A stretch of 64,000 nt of DNA, from NCBI RefSeq assembly GCF_900582625.1, contig NZ_UTIQ01000084.1, forward strand, positions 682,001-746,000, given 5' to 3'. Below are positions 19,304 to 27,505 of this stretch, piece by piece; the first letter of the stretch is position 1; each line of letters opens with the position of its first letter. The notes beneath the pieces are model-generated. The model made no database searches, was not told where the DNA came from, and worked only from the letters and a program-made list of their open reading frames with translations. The translations under genes and the position numbers were made by a program. Origin of the DNA: Pseudomonas viridiflava (lineage in GTDB: Bacteria; Pseudomonadota; Gammaproteobacteria; Pseudomonadales; Pseudomonadaceae).

Positions 19304-21913
19304 TCAGAAAGGCAGGTTGAGGTCGGGTGCAGCGGTGTACAGCTGAGCGCGGAACAGCTCTTTGATGCGTTCCAGCTCTTCATTGGTGTCGGCTTCGAAA
19401 CGCAGCACCAGCACCGGTGTGGTGTTGGAAGCGCGCACCAGGCCCCAGCCCTTCGGATAATCAACGCGAACGCCGTCCAGCGTGGTCACGCTGCCTTCGC
19501 CCCAATGACCATCGCGCTGCAGGGCGTCGATGATGCCGAACTTGTTTTCGTCGGTAACGGTGATGTTGATTTCCGGCGTCGACACATCGCTTGGGAACGC
19601 GGCGAAGACCAGCTCGGCGTCGCGTTTGTCCTGGCTGAGAATTTCCAGCAGGCGGGCGGCGCTGTAGATGCCGTCGTCAAAGCCGAACCAGCGCTCTTTG
19701 AAGAAAATATGGCCGCTCATTTCGCCAGCCAGCAGGGCGCCGGTTTGCTTCATTTTCTTCTTGATCAACGAGTGACCGGTTTTCCACATCACCGGACGAC
19801 CGCCGTAGCCGCTGATCAGCGCGCCCAGGCGACGGGTGCACTTCACGTCGAAGATCACGTCGGCGCCAGGGTTGCGCGACACCACGTCTTTGGCGAACAG
19901 CATCATCAAGCGATCTGGGTAAACGATGGTGCCTTTGTTGGTCACCACGCCCACGCGGTCGCCGTCGCCGTCGAAGGCCAGGCCCAGGTCGGCGCCGGTT
20001 TCTTTTACTTTGGCGATCAGGTCGACCAGGTTTTCTGGCTTGCCCGGATCCGGGTGGTGGTTCGGGAAGTTACCGTCGACGTCGCAGAACAGCGGAATCA
20101 CGGTGCAGCCCAGCGCTTCGATCAGTTGCGGGGCGATAACACCCGCCGCGCCGTTACCGCAGTCCACGACCACTTTCAGCGGCTTGGCCAGGGCGATGTC
20201 GTCGCGAATCTGTTTGAAGTAGCGATCCAACAATTCAACTTGCTCAACGCTGCCTTGGCCGCTGCTGAGGTTGTTGGTTTCGATGCGCTCACGCAGCGCC
20301 TGGATTTGCTCGTTGGCGAGGGTGTCGCCAGCGACCACGATTTTGAAGCCGTTGTAGTCAGGCGGGTTGTGGCTGCCGGTGAGCATCACGCCAGTTTTGC
20401 CGGCCAGTACGTTGGCTGCGTAATACAACACAGGCGTTGGCACCAGGCCGATGTCGCTGACAGCACAGCCAGCATCTACCAAGCCTTGAATGAGCGATTG
20501 CACCAGTTCAGGGCCGGACAGACGACCGTCGCGACCTACCGATACATTGGGCTCGCCAGCAGCGAGGCTTTCGGCGCCCACTGCGCGGCCGACCCAATAC
20601 GCGGTTTCAGATGTCAGGGTGTCGCCAACTACGCCACGAATGTCATAGGCGCGGAAAATGCTGGCGGGCAAGTTGGGTGCGGTTTGCGGCACATTGCTCA
20701 TAGCGGGGGCTTGCTCCAATCCCAGGAGATCCTGGTCTTCGTCGAGGATGTCGATATCGAGAATATCGGTTTCTTGAAAGAGAGGGTTCACCAGCTCGGC
20801 AGGCTCTACGGCGGCAGGTGCTGCCACTTTCGTGCCACTCGTACTGCTGCCAGTCGCCTTGGTCTCTTCAATGGGTAGTGGTGCGCTTTGCCGGCGAGGC
20901 ATTCGCGCGAGTTTCTGAGCCAGCGCATTGAGTACTGGCGAGCGCAGGCTGAAGGCTTTGACGCTTTTGCCTGCAGAGAGTTCTTGTACTAATTGGGTGA
21001 GCTGTTCGGCGTCTTTACGCAGTGCACTTTGTAGACGATTGTTGAGCCACATCAGGCCCAGCAACGAGCCGGAAAGGGCTAACAATACGGCCAGCAGCAG
21101 CGGCATGGGCGACACCGGCGGCATCGACAAATCCGGGCCCGGCAGGAATTCGAGCTTCCAGTTCGAGTTGCCGCTGGTAAAGGCCAGCGGCGCGCTTTGT
21201 GCGTCTTGCCCGCGGGTGGCGAGCACTTGCGCCGGGCTTTGGCCGAATTGCTGGGAAAGGCGCAATTGACCAATGCCATCAGGCAGCGGTGGCAGAGCCG
21301 ACAGCAGCCGTTGCAGATCGATGATCAGCAGCAGCGTGCCTTGGGAGGGTTGGTCATCGCTCAGGCGTAGAGGCGCTGCGCTGTAAACCAACCAGCGCTG
21401 CCCGACTTTATAAGCTTCGGGCGCCGGCGTTTGCCCAGCCTCGACACGGCGCAGCAGGTCCATGGCGGCGAAGTTCATCGGCGCGGCGCGCGTGTTGTTC
21501 TGCGCCGCCTGGCCCGGCAGGTTGATATAGGCATCCACCACGCCATCCCAGTAACCGAGGTCACGTTCAGCAGCGGTAACCATCTCGGGGCTCTGGCTTT
21601 GCAACGCCAATAGCAACTGCGGATTGCGTGCGGCGGCTTTGGTGTCAGCGCTCAACTGGCGCAATGCCTGCTGTAGCGCTGAGGCTTGGCTGCCGCCCCA
21701 GGCGTGGGCGAGTTCGTCCTGGGTTTTGGTTTGCGCGCTGGTCAGCAAGGCGAACCACAACACGGCGGCCGCCGCGAGCAAGCCGACAAAGGCGAAGCCA
21801 AGCCCGGGCAAGAGTTTTTTCAGCAACGGCTCTTCGTCCGCCTTTCTGGCGGTGGGGTCGGTCACTTGCGGTAGGGTTTCAGCGTCCTTGGCGGTGCGCT
21901 TGAAGAGTTTCAA
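19304..21913 (-). CDS. algC: Phosphomannomutase/phosphoglucomutase AlgC, long form with membrane-anchored N-terminus
   Basis: 869 aa. Residues about 405-869 are the catalytic AlgC (465 aa if counted from the internal Met at 20701), with the phosphoserine loop GVMLTGSHNPPDYNG, metal loop DGDGDRVGV and sugar-binding GEMSGHIFF. The enzyme makes mannose-1-P and glucose-1-P for alginate, LPS and rhamnolipid precursors. Residues 1-404 contain two transmembrane helices (about 32-58 and 267-292) around a periplasmic domain, followed by a linker. Purified classical AlgC corresponds to the C-terminal part. The long frame is uninterrupted and has a ribosome-binding site before 21913, so both forms could be made. 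Confidence 0.93.
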   Translation of the reverse strand: MKLFKRTAKDAETLPQVTDPTARKADEEPLLKKLLPGLGFAFVGLLAAAAVLWFALLTSAQTKTQDELAHAWGGSQASALQQALRQLSADTKAAARNPQLLLALQSQSPEMVTAAERDLGYWDGVVDAYINLPGQAAQNNTRAAPMNFAAMDLLRRVEAGQTPAPEAYKVGQRWLVYSAAPLRLSDDQPSQGTLLLIIDLQRLLSALPPLPDGIGQLRLSQQFGQSPAQVLATRGQDAQSAPLAFTSGNSNWKLEFLPGPDLSMPPVSPMPLLLAVLLALSGSLLGLMWLNNRLQSALRKDAEQLTQLVQELSAGKSVKAFSLRSPVLNALAQKLARMPRRQSAPLPIEETKATGSSTSGTKVAAPAAVEPAELVNPLFQETDILDIDILDEDQDLLGLEQAPAMSNVPQTAPNLPASIFRAYDIRGVVGDTLTSETAYWVGRAVGAESLAAGEPNVSVGRDGRLSGPELVQSLIQGLVDAGCAVSDIGLVPTPVLYYAANVLAGKTGVMLTGSHNPPDYNGFKIVVAGDTLANEQIQALRERIETNNLSSGQGSVEQVELLDRYFKQIRDDIALAKPLKVVVDCGNGAAGVIAPQLIEALGCTVIPLFCDVDGNFPNHHPDPGKPENLVDLIAKVKETGADLGLAFDGDGDRVGVVTNKGTIVYPDRLMMLFAKDVVSRNPGADVIFDVKCTRRLGALISGYGGRPVMWKTGHSLIKKKMKQTGALLAGEMSGHIFFKERWFGFDDGIYSAARLLEILSQDKRDAELVFAAFPSDVSTPEINITVTDENKFGIIDALQRDGHWGEGSVTTLDGVRVDYPKGWGLVRASNTTPVLVLRFEADTNEELERIKELFRAQLYTAAPDLNLPF

Positions 21914-21971
21914 TCGGTATCTCCTCGGCGGTGCGTCCTGGCTTTTTTATTAGGGGAGCCGGGTGTATCGG

Positions 21972-22427
21972 TTATTGGCTACCTGAATGGCCGAAGCCAC
22001 CGGCGCCGCGCTGACTCTCATCGAAGTGCTCAACCAATTCAAAGCGCGCTTGCACAACGGGCACCAGCACCAGCTGCGCGATACGCTCGCCGATGGTGAT
22101 GGTGAACGGCGTCTGGCCACGGTTCCAGCACGACACCATCAGCTCGCCCTGGTAATCCGAGTCGATCAAACCGACCAAATTGCCCAGCACGATGCCGTGC
22201 TTATGCCCCAGGCCCGAGCGCGGCAAAATTAGGGCGGCGAGGGATGGGTCGCCGATGTAAATCGACAGGCCGGTCGGAATCAGCACGGTTTGCCCAGGCT
22301 CCAACACGTGGTCTTCCTGCAGCATGGCGCGCAGATCAAGGCCGGCCGACCCAGGCGTGGCGTAGTCGGGCAGAGGGAAATCACGGCCAATCCGCGGGTC
22401 GAGAATCTTGGCTTGCAGTGCGTGCAT
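21972..22427 (-). CDS. dut: Deoxyuridine 5'-triphosphate nucleotidohydrolase (dUTPase)
   Basis: 151 aa, the normal trimeric dUTPase size. Motifs in order: [39 protein letters not shown], and the C-terminal [12 protein letters not shown] that closes over the active site. It hydrolyses dUTP to dUMP, limiting uracil in DNA. It begins 30 bp after coaBC, the conserved dfp-dut order. Confidence 0.97.
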   Translation of the reverse strand: MHALQAKILDPRIGRDFPLPDYATPGSAGLDLRAMLQEDHVLEPGQTVLIPTGLSIYIGDPSLAALILPRSGLGHKHGIVLGNLVGLIDSDYQGELMVSCWNRGQTPFTITIGERIAQLVLVPVVQARFELVEHFDESQRGAGGFGHSGSQ

Positions 22428-22457
22428 GGGGTGCTCTTAACAGGTGGTAATCAAGCG

Positions 22458-23666
22458 TCAGGCCCGGTTCAGGCGGTCGGCGATAAAAGCGATCAGTTGC
22501 CGGGCGATCTTGCCCTTGCTGGTTTGCGCCAAACTGCTTTGCTGCAAGTCGCGGTCAATGATGGTGATCGCGTTCTCTTCACTGTTGAAGCCGATGCTGG
22601 GGTTGGCCACATCGTTGGCAACGATCAGGTCGAGGTTTTTGTCCTTCAGCTTGCGAGCAGCATAGTCGAGCAACTTTTCAGTTTCAGCAGCGAAGCCGAC
22701 GCTGAACGGCCGATCGTCGCGCTGCGCGAGGGTGGCGAGAATATCCGGGTTACGCACCATTTGCAGGAGCATGCCTTCGCCGGTCGACGGGTCTTTTTTC
22801 AGCTTGTGCTGGGCGACCACTTCGGGGCGGTAATCGGCAACAGCCGCTGCGGCGATTAGCAGGTCGCAGGGCATGGCCGCTTCGCAGGCGGCGAGCATGT
22901 CGCGGGCGCTGACCACGTCGATGCGGTTAACGCGATCAGGCGTGGGCAAATGCACCGGGCCGGTGACAAGCGTGACCTTGGCGCCGGCTTCCACCGCTGC
23001 TTCGGCCAGGGCAAAGCCCATTTTCCCGGAGCTGTGGTTGGTGATGTAGCGCACCGGGTCGATGTTTTCCTGAGTCGGGCCGGCGGTGATCAATACATGG
23101 CGGCCGGTCAGGGCTTCGCGCTTGAAGCAGTCGGCGGCAAGTTGGGCCAGGTCGTCGGGCTCGAGCATGCGGCCCAGGCCCACGTCGCCACAGGCCTGGC
23201 TGCCGGAAGCCGGGCCAAACATATGCAGGCCGCGCTCGATGAGCACTTGGCTGTTGGCTTGGGTGGCCTCATCACGCCACATGGCTTGGTTCATCGCTGG
23301 CGCCAAGGCCACGGGGGCGTCGGTGGCCAACACCAAGGTGGTGAGCAGGTCGTTGGCGATGCCTTGGGCCAGGCGCGCCATGAGGTCGGCGGTGGCGGGT
23401 GCGATCAGAATAAGGTCGGCCCATTTGGCCAACTCAATGTGACCCATCGCGGCTTCGGCGGCGGGGTCGAGCAGATCCATATGGACGGGGTGACCGGAAA
23501 GGGCTTGCAGGGTGAGCGGCGTGATGAATTCGCGACCGCCCTGGGTCATCACCACACGGACTTCCGCACCTTGGTCGCGCAGGCGGCGAACCAGTTCGGC
23601 ACTTTTATAAGCGGCAATGCCGCCACCCACGCCAAGGACGATGCGTTTCCGGTACAGCCGCTGCAT
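22458..23666 (-). CDS. coaBC: Bifunctional phosphopantothenoylcysteine decarboxylase / phosphopantothenate-cysteine ligase
   Basis: 402 aa. The N-terminal CoaC flavoprotein domain (LGVGGGIAAYKSAELVRRL; APAMNQAMW substrate motif; QACGDVGLGRM active-site cysteine flap) is fused to the C-terminal CoaB ligase (ITAGPTQENIDPVRYITNHS, then GKMGFALAEA). Together they convert 4'-phosphopantothenate and cysteine to 4'-phosphopantetheine for coenzyme A. It is divergent from radC. Confidence 0.97.
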   Translation of the reverse strand: MQRLYRKRIVLGVGGGIAAYKSAELVRRLRDQGAEVRVVMTQGGREFITPLTLQALSGHPVHMDLLDPAAEAAMGHIELAKWADLILIAPATADLMARLAQGIANDLLTTLVLATDAPVALAPAMNQAMWRDEATQANSQVLIERGLHMFGPASGSQACGDVGLGRMLEPDDLAQLAADCFKREALTGRHVLITAGPTQENIDPVRYITNHSSGKMGFALAEAAVEAGAKVTLVTGPVHLPTPDRVNRIDVVSARDMLAACEAAMPCDLLIAAAAVADYRPEVVAQHKLKKDPSTGEGMLLQMVRNPDILATLAQRDDRPFSVGFAAETEKLLDYAARKLKDKNLDLIVANDVANPSIGFNSEENAITIIDRDLQQSSLAQTSKGKIARQLIAFIADRLNRA

Positions 23667-23797
23667 AGGCCTGCCTTATATGAAGTGGACTTCGCCACGG
23701 GCGGCCTCCCCAGGCCGCCCGCCGCGCAAAAAAGTGGGGCTAAGATAGCACAGCGCCCGCAGTGGAACAGCGGGCTACATTCGACAAGGAGGGTTGT

Positions 23798-24472
23798 ATG
23801 AGTATTCGCAATTGGCCAGCAGAAGAACGCCCGCGTGAGCGGTTATTGGAGCATGGCGCGAGCAGTCTTACCGACGCGCAATTGCTGGCCATTTTCCTAC
23901 GAACCGGGGTCGCCGGAAGAAGCGCTGTCGACCTGGCGCGTTTGCTCCTCGATGAGTTTGGCGGCCTGCGCGCTTTGCTCGAAGCAGACCAGAGCAGCTT
24001 CAGTTCCCACTTGGGATTGGGCCCCGCCAAGTACGCGCAATTGCAGGCGGTGCTGGAGATGTCACGCCGTCATCTGGCCGAGCACCTGACCCATGAATCG
24101 GTGTTGGAAAGCCCGGCCGCCGTGCGTGAATACCTGATCGCGCAGCTTCGCCACGAAGCGCACGAAGTGTTTGGCTGCCTGTTTCTGGATTCCAAACACC
24201 GCGTGCTGGCCTTCGAGGCGTTGTTCCAGGGCACCATTGATGGCGCCACCATTTACCCGCGCCAGGTGGTGAAACGCGCGCTGGCTCATAACGCCGCAGC
24301 GGTGATTTTGTGTCACAACCATCCCTCCGGCGTCGCCGAAGCCAGCCAGGCGGATCGGGTGCTGACATCGCAATTGAAAGCGGCTTTAGCGCTGATTGAT
24401 GTGCGAGTGCTCGACCATTTCATCATCGGCGAGGGCTCGCCGTTATCGATGGCGGAATGGGGACTTATGTAG
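23798..24472 (+). CDS. radC: RadC-family JAB/MPN protein
   Basis: 224 aa from the ATG at 23798 ([20 protein letters not shown]), preceded by the strong site AAGGAGGG. An N-terminal helix-hairpin-helix-like region is followed by a JAB1/MPN metalloprotease-like domain with [16 protein letters not shown], the RadC signature. Its role is unresolved; the old radiation-repair assignment is doubtful. It is divergent from coaBC and ends before a terminator. Confidence 0.95.
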   Translation: MSIRNWPAEERPRERLLEHGASSLTDAQLLAIFLRTGVAGRSAVDLARLLLDEFGGLRALLEADQSSFSSHLGLGPAKYAQLQAVLEMSRRHLAEHLTHESVLESPAAVREYLIAQLRHEAHEVFGCLFLDSKHRVLAFEALFQGTIDGATIYPRQVVKRALAHNAAAVILCHNHPSGVAEASQADRVLTSQLKAALALIDVRVLDHFIIGEGSPLSMAEWGLM

Positions 24473-24491
24473 GCAGATGCGCGGGAAAGGC

Positions 24492-24524
24492 AAGGCGTAG
24501 GGAATGGCCCGCTACGCCTTTTTC
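24492..24524. terminator. Intrinsic terminator after radC
   Basis: Perfect 9-bp stem AAGGCGTAG / CTACGCCTT with an 11-nt loop followed by TTTC. It sits between convergent radC and the peptide-binding protein gene. Confidence 0.8.
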
Positions 24525-24529
24525 ATGCA

Positions 24530-26116
24530 TTACGGCGCGAGGGAAATGCGTGAGAAGTCCTGGCGGCCGAATGGGCTGACCTGATATCCCCGTACGTCTT
24601 TTCGCGTTAAAGCCGTTGCCGTGGGATGAGCCAGCGGCAACCACAAGGCTTGCTGCTGGATCTGTGTTTGCGCCTGCTGATAAAGCGCGATGCGCTTGTC
24701 TGTATCGCTGGTGCCTTTGCCGTCTCTGATCGCCTGGTCCAACGCTTTGTCGCAGTAACGGGCGAAGTTGGTGCCCGATTGCACGGCGGCGCAGGAGAAC
24801 TGCGGGGTCAGGAAATTATCCGGATCGCCGTTGTCGCCTGCCCAGCCCATAAAGAGAAGGTCGTGCTCGCCGGCTTTGGCGCGGCGCACCAACTCGCCCC
24901 ACTCGATTACGCGGATTTGCGCGCGAATGCCGACTTTCGCCAGGTCCGCCTGCAATAGCTGCGCACCGAGGCTGGGGTTGGGGTTGAGGAGGCTGCCGGT
25001 TGGGCGGGTCCAGATCGTCGTCTCGAATCCGTCTTTCAGCCCGGCCTTTTCCAGCAAGGTTTTGGCTTGCTGCGGATCATGGGCGTAGCCGGGCAACGCT
25101 TTGGCGTAGCTCCAGGTGTTTGGTGGGAACGGGCCGTTGGCTGCGATGGCGCTGTCTTCGAAAACGGCCTTGAGGTAGTTGGCTTTGTCGAAGGCCAGGT
25201 TGATAGCCTGGCGCACCTCCGGTTTATCCAACGGCGGGTGCTGACTATTAAAGGCGACGAAGGCGGTCATGAAGGCCGGCGTCGACACCACGTTCAGCGC
25301 TGCATCTTTGCTGGCAGCGCTGACATCCAGCGGTTTGGGCGACAACGCTATTTGGCACTCGCCGCGCCGCAGCTTTTGCAGCCGCACATTGGCGTCCGGA
25401 GTGATGGCGTACACCAGCGCATCAACCTTTGGCTTACCGGCGAAGTAGTCCGGATTGGCCGCGTAACGCACGACGGCATCTTTCTGAAAGCGCTTGAAGA
25501 CAAACGGGCCGGTGCCAATTGGCTGGGCGTTAAGTTTTTCCGGCGTGCCGGCCTTTAGGAGTTGCCCGGTGTACTCGGCGGAATAGATAGAAGCGAAGCC
25601 CATGCTCAGCGTGGCGAGGAAAGTGGCTTCCGGGTGGTTGAGGGTAAAGCGCAGGTGTTGGGGTGAAGGCGCCTCAACCTTCTTTATAAGAGCCGGCAGT
25701 TGCATCGACTGCGCGTGGGGAAAACCGCTTTGCGCCACTTTGTGCCAAGGGGTGTTGGGGTTGAGCATGCGCTGGAAGCTGAACAGGGCGTCGTCGGCAT
25801 TAAAGTCGCGGGTCGGCGTGAAGTAGTCGGTGCGGTGGAACTTCACGCCTTGGCGCAGGGTGAAATCGTAGGTAAGGCCGTCGTCCGACACGGTCCAGCT
25901 TTCTGCCAGGCTCGGTACCAGCTTGCCGGTGGCGGCGTCGAATTCGACCAGACGGTTCATTAATACGTCCGCCGAGGCGTTGGTAGTGGTCAGGGTGTTG
26001 TACTGAACCACATCGAAACCCTCAGGACTGGCTTCGGTGCACACACTCAACGTGGCGGCTTGCAGGGCCGAACTGAACAGCGGAATTACGAACAGCGACA
26101 GGGCGGCACGGCGCAT
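24530..26116 (-). CDS. ABC transporter substrate-binding protein, family 5 (dipeptide-type, DppA-like)
   Basis: 528 aa from the ATG at 26116 (MRRAALSLFVIPLFSSALQA signal peptide), which has AAGGAG correctly spaced upstream; an ATG seven codons earlier lacks this. The mature protein has the family 5 solute-binding pattern: ASPEGFDVVQYNTLTTTNAS, LAESWTVSDDGLTYDFTLRQ, and RQAINLAFDKANYL. It is periplasmic and probably binds di- or oligopeptides. No permease or ATPase genes are adjacent, so it is an orphan binding protein that must share a transporter encoded elsewhere. Confidence 0.92.
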   Translation of the reverse strand: MRRAALSLFVIPLFSSALQAATLSVCTEASPEGFDVVQYNTLTTTNASADVLMNRLVEFDAATGKLVPSLAESWTVSDDGLTYDFTLRQGVKFHRTDYFTPTRDFNADDALFSFQRMLNPNTPWHKVAQSGFPHAQSMQLPALIKKVEAPSPQHLRFTLNHPEATFLATLSMGFASIYSAEYTGQLLKAGTPEKLNAQPIGTGPFVFKRFQKDAVVRYAANPDYFAGKPKVDALVYAITPDANVRLQKLRRGECQIALSPKPLDVSAASKDAALNVVSTPAFMTAFVAFNSQHPPLDKPEVRQAINLAFDKANYLKAVFEDSAIAANGPFPPNTWSYAKALPGYAHDPQQAKTLLEKAGLKDGFETTIWTRPTGSLLNPNPSLGAQLLQADLAKVGIRAQIRVIEWGELVRRAKAGEHDLLFMGWAGDNGDPDNFLTPQFSCAAVQSGTNFARYCDKALDQAIRDGKGTSDTDKRIALYQQAQTQIQQQALWLPLAHPTATALTRKDVRGYQVSPFGRQDFSRISLAP

Positions 26117-26328
26117 CGGCAGACTCCTTGAATGCATCGCCAGCAGTAAGCGGCGAGTCGGCGGCCCATCCGCAGGGCCGGGAATAACGCGAGCGGTCTA
26201 CCCTAGACCATGGGGCGCGGCAGAACAATCGATCTCGCCTGACGAGTGGTTGAGCCGCCGATGGCGCTTGTTGAAGCGGTTGCAGGTAGAATGCTCGCCC
26301 CCATTTGGCCAGCAAACGGTAGTTGTCC

Positions 26329-26357
26329 TTGTTGCTCTGGGGGCTTTCTGGTATAAA
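26329..26357 (+). promoter_or_regulatory. Sigma-70 promoter for rpmB-rpmG
   Basis: TTGTTG (26329-26334), 17-bp spacer, TATAAA (26352-26357). It is the best sigma-70 match in the interval and lies about 149 bp upstream of rpmB, leaving a long leader. Confidence 0.65.
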
Positions 26358-26461
26358 GCAGCGCTCTTTTCTAGGGGCCCGGTTCCTTCGCTTGTAGGTG
26401 TGGCCGGTAAGACCCTGAAGAAACGCGGCGCAGAGCGCCAAATGACTTTGAGTTTAAGCGG

Positions 26462-26480
26462 CCAACCCATGCCGGGTTGG
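26462..26480 (+). promoter_or_regulatory. Hairpin in the rpmB mRNA leader
   Basis: CCAACCC-ATGCC-GGGTTGG, a perfect 7-bp stem with a 5-nt loop, about 25 bp before the rpmB ATG and downstream of the predicted promoter. There is no T-run. It is a candidate site for ribosomal-protein autoregulation, an inference from position only. Confidence 0.4.
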
Positions 26481-26505
26481 GCATGTGGTTTTAGAGGGCT
26501 GATGT

Positions 26506-26742
26506 ATGTCGAGAGTCTGTCAAGTTACCGGTAAGGGTCCGGTAACCGGGAATAACATTTCCCACGCAAACAACAAAACCCGTCGCCGTTTCCTGCCAAA
26601 CCTGCAGCATCACCGCTTCTGGGTTGAATCGGAGAAGCGTTTCGTGCGTCTGCGCGTCACTGCCAAAGGCATGCGTATCATCGACAAGCGTGGCATTGAT
26701 GTCGTGCTGGCCGAAATCCGCAGCCGCGGCGAAAAGGTTTAA
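26506..26742 (+). CDS. rpmB: 50S ribosomal protein L28
   Basis: 78 aa, full length: [20 protein letters not shown], then the basic core [13 protein letters not shown], the typical bacterial L28. It is the first gene of the two-gene ribosomal operon with rpmG 11 bp downstream. The transcript leader is about 140 nt and contains a stable hairpin. Confidence 0.98.
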   Translation: MSRVCQVTGKGPVTGNNISHANNKTRRRFLPNLQHHRFWVESEKRFVRLRVTAKGMRIIDKRGIDVVLAEIRSRGEKV

Positions 26743-26753
26743 GGAGCTAAATC

Positions 26754-26909
26754 ATGCGTGAATTGATCCGTTTGGTGTCGAGCGCCGGTACTGGCCACTT
26801 CTACACCACCGACAAGAACAAACGTACTACCCCGGACAAAATCGAAATCAAAAAATTCGATCCAGTTGTTCGCCAGCACGTGATCTACAAGGAAGCCAAG
26901 ATCAAGTAA
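26754..26909 (+). CDS. rpmG: 50S ribosomal protein L33
   Basis: 51 aa ([20 protein letters not shown] to the end YKEAKIK). It is the cysteine-free, zinc-independent form of L33. It starts 11 bp after rpmB with the ribosome-binding site AAGGAGCTAAATC and is followed by a strong terminator. The rpmB-rpmG order is nearly universal in proteobacteria. Confidence 0.98.
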   Translation: MRELIRLVSSAGTGHFYTTDKNKRTTPDKIEIKKFDPVVRQHVIYKEAKIK

Positions 26910-26927
26910 TTGATCCGGCCCTTGCTC

Positions 26928-26960
26928 AAAAAGCCCCGCACATGCGGGGCTTTTTGTTTT
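26928..26960 (+). terminator. Intrinsic terminator of rpmB-rpmG
   Basis: AAAGCCCCGCA-CAT-GCGGGGCTTTTTGTTTT: strong GC stem followed by a T-rich tract. Confidence 0.93.
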
Positions 26961-27011
26961 CTGCTGATTTGTAGCTGAACGCTTGGTTTTCGTCTCCAGG
27001 CGCTAGAAACG

Positions 27012-27045
27012 CAAAAAGCCCCACGCGCGAACGTGGGGCTTTTCA
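27012..27045 (-). terminator. Intrinsic terminator of the tRNA-Arg gene
   Basis: On the minus strand the hairpin CCCCACGTT-CGCG-CGTGGGG is followed by CTTTTTGCG. It lies directly downstream of the tRNA on that strand. Confidence 0.88.
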
Positions 27046-27051
27046 TTTATA

Positions 27052-27128
27052 TGGTGCACCAGGCGGGATTCGAACCCACGACCCCTGCCTTCGGAGGGCA
27101 GTACTCTATCCAGCTGAGCTACTGGTGC
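27052..27128 (-). tRNA. tRNA-Arg (anticodon CCG)
   Basis: The minus strand folds as a 77-nt cloverleaf: acceptor GCACCAG pairing with CTGGTGC, D-loop AGCTCAGCTGGATAGAG, anticodon stem CTGCC/GGCAG with loop CTCCGAA (anticodon CCG), T-arm GTGGGTTCGAATCCCGC, and encoded 3' A-CCA. It reads the arginine codon CGG. Confidence 0.97.
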
Positions 27129-27193
27129 AGCGCGGGCGCCATGATACGCATGTCGCTCGCAGGCGTCCATGCCGAGGTGTTTTGTTCGCGATA

Positions 27194-27327
27194 TCAAACG
27201 AAAGTACTAATCCCTACACCTTCTTGCTCAGAAAACGACCACCTTTTGCGTGTTTTCGTATATTTTTTCGAACAGCCTATTGCCCTTTGGCAGTGACGAC
27301 CCTAGGATTCGTTTGAGATTTCAAACG
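27194..27327. promoter_or_regulatory. Possible operator sites upstream of gabD
   Basis: The 376-bp interval between tRNA-Arg and gabD holds a perfect inverted repeat CGTTTGA-GATT-TCAAACG (27310-27327) and a further half-site TCAAACG at 27194-27200. These could bind a regulator of the GABA genes. Nothing else coding was seen in this interval. Confidence 0.35.
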
Positions 27328-27505
27328 CCCTCGACGCTCATGGCCGCAGACCGAACCAAGCGATCTGCAGCTGTTCCAAAAGCCCGTCATCAGCGCTCAA
27401 TCCGTTCCACGTGTCATCCACTATTTCTCGCCGCAGCCCACACTCGCTGCGGCGGCTTACAACAATTTTGCCCGCCGCTCTGCTGGTGGGCTAAAGGAGA
27501 CGGCT

